This document shows, in pieces, positions 59,142 to 64,000 of a stretch of 64,000 nt of DNA (its first letter is position 1; every line of letters begins with the position of its first letter). Origin of the DNA: JAGVSV01 sp050952845 (lineage in GTDB: Bacteria; Bacillota; Clostridia; Christensenellales; Aristaeellaceae); contig JBMNLP010000001.1 in NCBI GenBank assembly GCA_050952845.1, forward strand, positions 372,001 to 436,000. The letters are read 5' to 3'. A model generated the notes under the pieces. It searched no databases. It was not told the DNA's origin and worked only from the letters and a program-made list of their open reading frames with translations. Both the position numbers and the translations under genes were made by a program.

Positions 59142-61352
59142 ATGTATACACTCAGATATGAAAAACCCGGCGGCAGCTGGATGCAGGGGTTGCCGGTCGG
59201 AAACGGCCGCCTGGCGGTCATGGTATGGGAGCATGATGCTGAAGATGTGTTGACGCTGAACCATGAATGGCTGTGGCGCGGCGTGAACCGAAATCGCAAG
59301 GTTTTTGCTGCCTCAGATCGTTTAGAGGAGGTACGCGATCTGTTACGGCAAGGGAAATATGCCCGGGCATCATTGGTTGCCAACTTATACTTTGGGGGCA
59401 ATGGTGGAATCATTGGCGAGCGCAACCGGGTGGACGCATACCAGCCGGCGGGCGAGCTACGCTGTGCATTCCCCGATGGGCGTTTCATATCCCGTTCACT
59501 GGATATGGAACATGGCGTCGTGCGTACCTGCAGGGATGTGAGCGGGGTGCGCGTGGACGCGATGCATTACGCCAGCGCCGCATCGGGCCTGCTTGTTTCC
59601 GGCTGGCAGAGCCATGAGCCATTCGATGCGGAATTGTCGCTTTCGCGTGCGCGGGATGAGGAGGCAACCCATGATGTTCAGGTGACGGCAGAAAAGCTGG
59701 TGCTGGACTGCGCTTTCAGAGGTGGCTTGCAGCACCGCGTGGTAGTCCATGTGTATACCGATGGCGCGCGGGCGCCGGGCGCATCCGGCCTTGCCATTCA
59801 CAACGCAGCCTACATTCATTGCATTATGGATATCGGTACCTCTGTGAAAGGCGTGGACCGTGAGTTGTCTTCGCGCACCCTCAGCTTCCACGATGTTGAT
59901 GCGGGCTTTGCGCAGCATCAGCGGGTATTTTCCGCGCGCATGCAGACCGTTGATTTTTCGCTTGATGAGGACGAAGCGCTGATCGCCTTGCCCATTGAGG
60001 AGAGGCTTGCCCGGTTTAAGGCTGGCGGCAGAGACAACGGGATCTGCGCTCTGTATTATCATTATGGGCGTTACTTGTTATTATCATCATCTGTAGGAGG
60101 GGATCTGCCTGCAAATTTGCAGGGCAAGTGGAATGATATGGTGAAACCTCCCTGGGATAGTGATTACCATTTTGACATCAACCTGGAGATGAACTACTGG
60201 ATGACAGGTCCTTGCGGCATGCCGGAATGTTCGGTGACGCTATTGAACTACCTTGAATCTTTTTATGAAAGCGGCGCGGAAGCCGCGAAAGCCTTGTACG
60301 GCTGCCGCGGCATATGGCTGCCAATACAGACAGATGCATGGGGAATTGCGACGCCGGAGTCGTTTGGGTGGGCGGTATGGATAGGGGCAGCGCCCTGGAT
60401 GGCCATGCATTTCTGGCGGCATTATGAGTATACGGGCGATCGGGTTTTTTTAAGAGAGCGCGCGTACCGTTTTTTCACTGCTGTGGCGGAGTTCTATGAG
60501 GATTATTTGGTGGAGGACGCTCAGGGGGTGCTGCAGATCATGCCCAGCCAGTCTCCAGAAAACCGTTTTGAGGGGTCAGGTCCTTTGCCTGTAGCGATAT
60601 GCGTTTCTTCCGCTATGGATGTGCAGCTGTGCTATGATGCGTTGGGCTATGCTATTCGGGCAGCAGAAATACTGGGCATCGACCCGGATCGTGCAGCCCA
60701 ATGGCGTGAGATGCAAGCCAAGCTGCCGCCTTTTGGTATCGGCAAGGATGGCCGCCTTTTAGAGTGGAATGAGGAAAAAGCAGAAGTGCAGGAAGAGCTT
60801 GGTCACCGCCATCTGTCCCATCTGTATGGGGTCTATCCTTCCGACCTGTTTACACAACAGATCAGGCGGGAGCAGTATGATGCCGCGCGGAAATCCCTTG
60901 AATTCCGGCTATCGCACGGGGGCGGACATACGGGGTGGTCGCGCGCGTGGGTATCCTGTTTGCAGGCCAGGTTTGGCAACGCGGAGGGGTTTTATGAGCA
61001 CTATTCCGCACAGATCCGGGAATTTGCCACGATAACCTTTCTTGATCTGCACCCGCCCGGTTGGTTCCAGATTGATGGAAACCTTGGAGCAGTCGCTGCC
61101 GTGAACGACATGCTGGCACGGCCGGTCAATGGCGAGGTACATCTGCTAACCGCGTTGCCTGAACAGTGGGCATCCGGCAGGCTGAGGGGGCTGCGGCTGC
61201 CGGGCGGGCATGTGCTGGATATGGCATGGGATGAGGGCAGATTGGTATCTGCCGCTGTGGCGCTGGGGTTTGCCGGGCAGGTGAAACTGCAATATGGTGA
61301 TCAACGCTGGGTGCTGTCAGGCGCCGAGGGAGAGTGCATCAAGGTCATATAG
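59142..61352 (+). CDS. GH95-type alpha-L-fucosidase
   Basis: The 736-residue protein has the GH95 order: N-terminal beta domain (GLPVGNGRLAVMVW, then LNHEWLWRGV), an (alpha/alpha)6 barrel from about residue 285, and a C-terminal beta domain with LLTALPEQWASGRLRGLRLPGG. Barrel motifs include LPANLQGKWNDMVKPPWDSD, then FDINLEMNYW, which hold the conserved Asn and acid residues of the active site in GH95, and LGHRHLSHLYGVYPSD. It is intracellular (no signal). The neighbours are GH32 and URO-D-family genes, so host or plant fucosylated glycans are plausible. GGAGGAG precedes the ATG. A GH65-like enzyme is less likely. Confidence 0.9.
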   Translation: MYTLRYEKPGGSWMQGLPVGNGRLAVMVWEHDAEDVLTLNHEWLWRGVNRNRKVFAASDRLEEVRDLLRQGKYARASLVANLYFGGNGGIIGERNRVDAYQPAGELRCAFPDGRFISRSLDMEHGVVRTCRDVSGVRVDAMHYASAASGLLVSGWQSHEPFDAELSLSRARDEEATHDVQVTAEKLVLDCAFRGGLQHRVVVHVYTDGARAPGASGLAIHNAAYIHCIMDIGTSVKGVDRELSSRTLSFHDVDAGFAQHQRVFSARMQTVDFSLDEDEALIALPIEERLARFKAGGRDNGICALYYHYGRYLLLSSSVGGDLPANLQGKWNDMVKPPWDSDYHFDINLEMNYWMTGPCGMPECSVTLLNYLESFYESGAEAAKALYGCRGIWLPIQTDAWGIATPESFGWAVWIGAAPWMAMHFWRHYEYTGDRVFLRERAYRFFTAVAEFYEDYLVEDAQGVLQIMPSQSPENRFEGSGPLPVAICVSSAMDVQLCYDALGYAIRAAEILGIDPDRAAQWREMQAKLPPFGIGKDGRLLEWNEEKAEVQEELGHRHLSHLYGVYPSDLFTQQIRREQYDAARKSLEFRLSHGGGHTGWSRAWVSCLQARFGNAEGFYEHYSAQIREFATITFLDLHPPGWFQIDGNLGAVAAVNDMLARPVNGEVHLLTALPEQWASGRLRGLRLPGGHVLDMAWDEGRLVSAAVALGFAGQVKLQYGDQRWVLSGAEGECIKVI

Positions 61353-61412
61353 GTATTTAGCGGTGTTGATGTTTGCTGGTCAATCCTTCTTCTGTTAGAC
61401 AATATGTAGATG

Positions 61413-62414
61413 TCATGCGCCGTGTTTCCTGGCAGTATCGATCAGAGCTTTCAGGTTTTCATAGGGTACATCCGTTTGTATCTCCTGAGATGAGGAGGTG
61501 ATATAGCCGCCGTTTGCGCTCATCAGCGCAATGGTTCGCTCGGTTTCGGAGCGCACATCGCAGGGCGTGCCATGGGGCAGCACGCCCTGGGTGCTTATGC
61601 CGCCGTAGAAGCTGAGCTGATCACCGTATTTTAGCTTCAGTTTTGATAGATCCATGCATTCAGGCTGCACGGGGTTCAGGACATCGACGCTCATATCGAC
61701 AAGGTCGGGCAGCAGGGCCTGCACATCTCCGCAGGAGTGGATCCAAACGTGCTTGCCGTAGCTTTTAATCAAGTCATACTCCTGCTGTTCGCCGGGCTTG
61801 ATCATCTGCCGCCAGCAAGCTGGAGACATGATCAGCCCGCGCTGGGTGCCCCAGTCCGATCCCAACAGGACACCATCAAATTCCCCTGCAGACAGGATGT
61901 TCTCCAGCATGACCAGGTTTTTTCTAATCACCATGTCCAGCAGTGCCTGCGACCACTCCGGGCTGGCTGCCAGATCGTACAGGAAGTTTTCAATGCCGCG
62001 GCTGAAGTAAGCCTTCTCCCAGTGGCTGCCCCAAACCGTCACCAGTATGTAGACATCGTAGCGGCGGCGGATATGATCACACAGCTCAAAAAAACGTTCG
62101 TAGCTGCCGGTGCCGATGGCGCTGGGCAGTGTGTCGGGCGTATCTTCCCCCTTAATAAAATGCTCGGGCAGGTTGTGCCAGCCCCACCAGGGCGGCGTGA
62201 CATGGAGGATATGGTTGCCGATGCTTAACGATACGGCTTGCTGCAGGCTGATCTTCCCGGCAGCCAGGTCCTCCGCTGCCTTGCGATCCGCGTAATCCGC
62301 CAGCAATCTGCTGCCATAGGCATCATAGCCCTCCCCCGTTAGCATCACGGAATAGGGTACGCGACTATTCTGTTGGTGTGCTAAGGTACTGTGAACAAGC
62401 TGTTTTCGGGACAA
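61413..62414 (-). CDS. uroporphyrinogen-decarboxylase-family protein
   Basis: I take TTG 62414 as start: GAGGAGG is eight bases upstream, and the in-frame ATG at 62447 would put that site inside the gene. The 333-residue protein has the URO-D/MtaA-type barrel, with the metal-type segment WIHSCGDVQALLPDLVDM near residue 245, then LNPVQPE and YGGISTQGVLP, as in cobamide methyltransferases and their heme-pathway relatives. The His-x-Cys pair suggests zinc, as in methyltransferases. It diverges from a second member of the family at 63001. Role unknown; such genes abound in carbohydrate or methyl-transfer clusters. Confidence 0.87.
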   Translation of the reverse strand: MSRKQLVHSTLAHQQNSRVPYSVMLTGEGYDAYGSRLLADYADRKAAEDLAAGKISLQQAVSLSIGNHILHVTPPWWGWHNLPEHFIKGEDTPDTLPSAIGTGSYERFFELCDHIRRRYDVYILVTVWGSHWEKAYFSRGIENFLYDLAASPEWSQALLDMVIRKNLVMLENILSAGEFDGVLLGSDWGTQRGLIMSPACWRQMIKPGEQQEYDLIKSYGKHVWIHSCGDVQALLPDLVDMSVDVLNPVQPECMDLSKLKLKYGDQLSFYGGISTQGVLPHGTPCDVRSETERTIALMSANGGYITSSSQEIQTDVPYENLKALIDTARKHGA

Positions 62415-62657
62415 GGTTGTTACCTCCTCATGAAACAAGGCAAACATCTACAAGCAGTATACAACTTTGTGCAGAGAAGGGCAATTTAAAAAAGTGCTAT
62501 TGTATAACGGAAACTCAAATAGAATACCTGTGTAGGATGAATGTTGTTAAGATGAATGCGAAATCCATCATCAAAGACACGTAATAATTATTTGGGAAAT
62601 TAATACAAAATGTCCTCATGTCAAGTTGAGAAGGCAAGTTAAACGTGAGATTTTTCA

Positions 62658-62686
62658 TTGACAAACTACAGCTGCCCAGGTAGACT
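62658..62686 (+). promoter_or_regulatory. promoter upstream of the second URO-D-family gene
   Basis: TTGACA (62658-62663) and TAGACT (62681-62686) are 17 bases apart. A GGAGG and TTG at 62714-62726 open an 11-codon frame interrupted after seven codons by MITE copy 3, which lies between this promoter and the gene at 63001. Confidence 0.55.
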
Positions 62687-62745
62687 AACATCAGTTGCAG
62701 CATAAGAATTGAAGGAGGTTACGTTGATAGCAAATAGCCGTTTAA

Positions 62746-62905
62746 TACCAACTCCAAACATGAACGCATCGTCGTGTTGGGTCTTTTGCCTTGCAGCTTC
62801 GTCGGTTGCTCGGTCAGCGTAGCGTTGCTACGCTTTCCTCGTCTGCTCCTTGCTGCAAGCCAAAATCCCTCGCCTCTTTGGAGGCATTCATGTTTTACGT
62901 TGGTA
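62746..62905 (+). mobile_element. 160-bp palindromic MITE-like element, copy 3
   Basis: Same 160-bp length and same orientation as copy 1; flanked by TAA at 62743-62745 and 62906-62908. It differs from copy 1 at scattered sites. One of them is a paired change (CATTAACGC to CATGAACGC on the left arm, GCATTAATG to GCATTCATG on the right) that keeps the stem. It lies in the divergent spacer between two URO-D-family genes. Confidence 0.9.
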
Positions 62906-63000
62906 TAAGCACAACGGAATGATTTTATCATAAGCGTGTTTGCATGGTTTGGATATGCGCTTTCTATACATGGTATATCTATTGCAAAAGGAGATTCAGC

Positions 63001-64000
63001 ATGGGCGCAGACGAGCGGTATCTGACTTTTATGGGCCGGGGAGGCCGGAAATTGATCCATTGGGAGCATTGGTCCAATCCCGATGCGGAGACATATCTGA
63101 CCGGCATCGATTATTATGATCATCCTCAGCGATGCCGTGAGCGGATGAAGGACCTGTATCCGATGCTGGCATTGCCCATTCCCAAAACAGACGAGCCCAT
63201 CCCCAGGCCCAGGCTGGGGAAGGACGTTTTTAGCGATCGGGACAGGCATGTTGTGCGCTGGGGAGACAGCGAGACCGGCACATTTCTGCATGGCGAGCAG
63301 TATTTTAAGACACCGGAGGATGTTTTCGGGTTCAGCCCGCTGGAGCATGCGGATTTTACAGATTGGCAGCATGTGGTGGAATACGGCGATTATTCCAGCG
63401 ACGAGGTGGTGTACCAGCGTTTTCGTGCCCGCTATCCCGCAGAATGGGGCGATACCGCGCCGGCAGGTTCCTCCGTGTCGTTTAGCTTTTATAACACCAT
63501 GTTCATGTGGCCCCTGCTCACCTTTGGATGGGAGATGTTTTTAGCGTGTTGTTTGGATGACAGGTTTGAGCGGATCATGGAGGAATTTGCGGAAATCAAC
63601 CGCCGGGTGTTTCGGGCGGCAGCCAGGCTTCCTGTCAACTTCGTGGTTTGCCATGATGATATTGTAACCACCAGGGGCCCGGTCTGTTCCCCAACGTGGA
63701 TGCACAAATATATATTCCCCCGTTATGAGGAGTTCTGGTCCATGCTGAAGGCTGCGGGCAAGGAAGTCATCTTCATGGTGGATGGCTGTGTGGATGCTTA
63801 TGCGGATGATGTGATGGCGTGCGGCGCACGCGGCTTGATCAGCGAACCATATACCAACTACAAAAAGCTGGCTGCGCGCTATCAGGATTGTTTCCTTGCA
63901 GGTGAGGGAGATAATCGGATCCTGAGCCGCAACAATCCGGAGGAAATCAGGGACATGGTGGTTTCCATGGTGGAAACCGGCAGGATGTCGGCAGGCTATA
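63001..64000 (+). CDS. uroporphyrinogen-decarboxylase-family protein, N-terminal part (cut by right edge)
   Basis: The frame opens at ATG 63001 with AAAGGAG eight bases upstream and runs to the window end without a stop (333 codons visible). LIHWEHWSNPDAETYLTGID at residues 18-37 and EFWSMLKAAGKEVIFMVDGC near 250 match the URO-D-type barrel, but the H-x-C-G seen in the divergent neighbour is DGC here. The first 130 residues are an added segment rich in short turns (RPRLGKDVFSDRD). It is therefore a different subgroup from the neighbour. The remaining C-terminal piece lies outside the window. Confidence 0.85.
   Translation, partial: MGADERYLTFMGRGGRKLIHWEHWSNPDAETYLTGIDYYDHPQRCRERMKDLYPMLALPIPKTDEPIPRPRLGKDVFSDRDRHVVRWGDSETGTFLHGEQYFKTPEDVFGFSPLEHADFTDWQHVVEYGDYSSDEVVYQRFRARYPAEWGDTAPAGSSVSFSFYNTMFMWPLLTFGWEMFLACCLDDRFERIMEEFAEINRRVFRAAARLPVNFVVCHDDIVTTRGPVCSPTWMHKYIFPRYEEFWSMLKAAGKEVIFMVDGCVDAYADDVMACGARGLISEPYTNYKKLAARYQDCFLAGEGDNRILSRNNPEEIRDMVVSMVETGRMSAGY

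Noticed and set aside
62724..62920. Gene interrupted by MITE copy 3
   Set aside because: Removing the element gives only an 11-codon frame (TTG to TGA), too short to call a gene; noted only with the promoter.
1..64000. CRISPR arrays, tRNA, rRNA or phage modules
   Set aside because: No regularly spaced repeats, no tRNA-like clover-leaf signatures and no structural phage genes were seen on either strand.

Overview
The window looks like the chromosome of an anaerobic, carbohydrate-fermenting member of the Bacillota, most likely Clostridia. The evidence is strong GGAGG-type ribosome binding sites with some TTG and GTG starts, LplB/YtcP-type sugar ABC systems, many Gfo/Idh/MocA oxidoreductases, a secreted FMN-linked reductase, an NrdD-like/glutaredoxin pair and uroporphyrinogen-decarboxylase-family proteins. 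Most of the DNA is GC-rich. About 44.8-54.8 kb, and a smaller patch near 9.4-10.9 kb, are clearly AT-richer. The species is not identifiable from the sequence. No rRNA, tRNA, CRISPR array or phage module was seen.

Layout. 0-4.1 kb: a plus-strand operon of Gfo/Idh (cut by the edge), AraC regulator, Gfo/Idh and a cytoplasmic sulfatase, probably for a sulfated or modified sugar. 4.1-4.7 kb: nested repeats. 4.7-7.9 kb: a secreted flavinylated reductase and a third Gfo/Idh. 8.0-10.9 kb: a HicAB toxin-antitoxin pair with a frameshifted toxin, a QueG-like Fe-S protein, an unknown protein, and a small M50 protease coupled to a 29-codon ORF. 11-13.2 kb: a propeller lipoprotein. 13.7-21.6 kb: a mobile-element zone (an internally deleted IS630 element, an apparently intact IS5/IS1182-like element, and an IS4/IS1634-like pseudogene split by a 160-bp element) surrounding a methyltransferase and a FtsX-type ABC exporter. 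21.8-25.2 kb: NrdD-like/glutaredoxin, ROK kinase, GNAT and a 1-phosphofructokinase-like kinase.

25.2-33.2 kb is a compact seven-gene minus-strand operon: ROK repressor, TIM-barrel protein, DUF4127 protein, FAD oxidoreductase, two permeases and a binding protein. It looks like a complete import-and-modify locus for an unknown small molecule. A fruK relic lies just upstream. 33.6-38.7 kb carries a homocysteine-methyltransferase-family protein, an XRE regulator, a ZIP transporter and a frameshifted GH42 beta-galactosidase. 38.8-43.5 kb carries an ECF sigma factor, a membrane-anchored partner and a large secreted binding-protein-like sensor.

44.8-54.8 kb is an AT-rich glycan island: LacI regulator, two related propeller glycosidases, two permeases, a binding protein and a secreted beta-helix protein. 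It is bracketed by relics of the same insertion-sequence family that is intact at 18-20 kb. 54.8-64 kb returns to host composition: YjbQ, GH32 sucrose/fructan hydrolase, PHP phosphoesterase, CinA with a degenerate C-terminal domain, GH95 fucosidase, and two divergent URO-D-family genes, the second running off the right edge.

The most distinctive non-coding feature is a family of three exactly 160-bp, nearly full-length palindromic elements with TACCAAC ends flanked by TAA. They behave like a MITE, and one is inserted cleanly in a transposase gene. A second dispersed family of short inverted repeats sits mainly at gene 3' ends.
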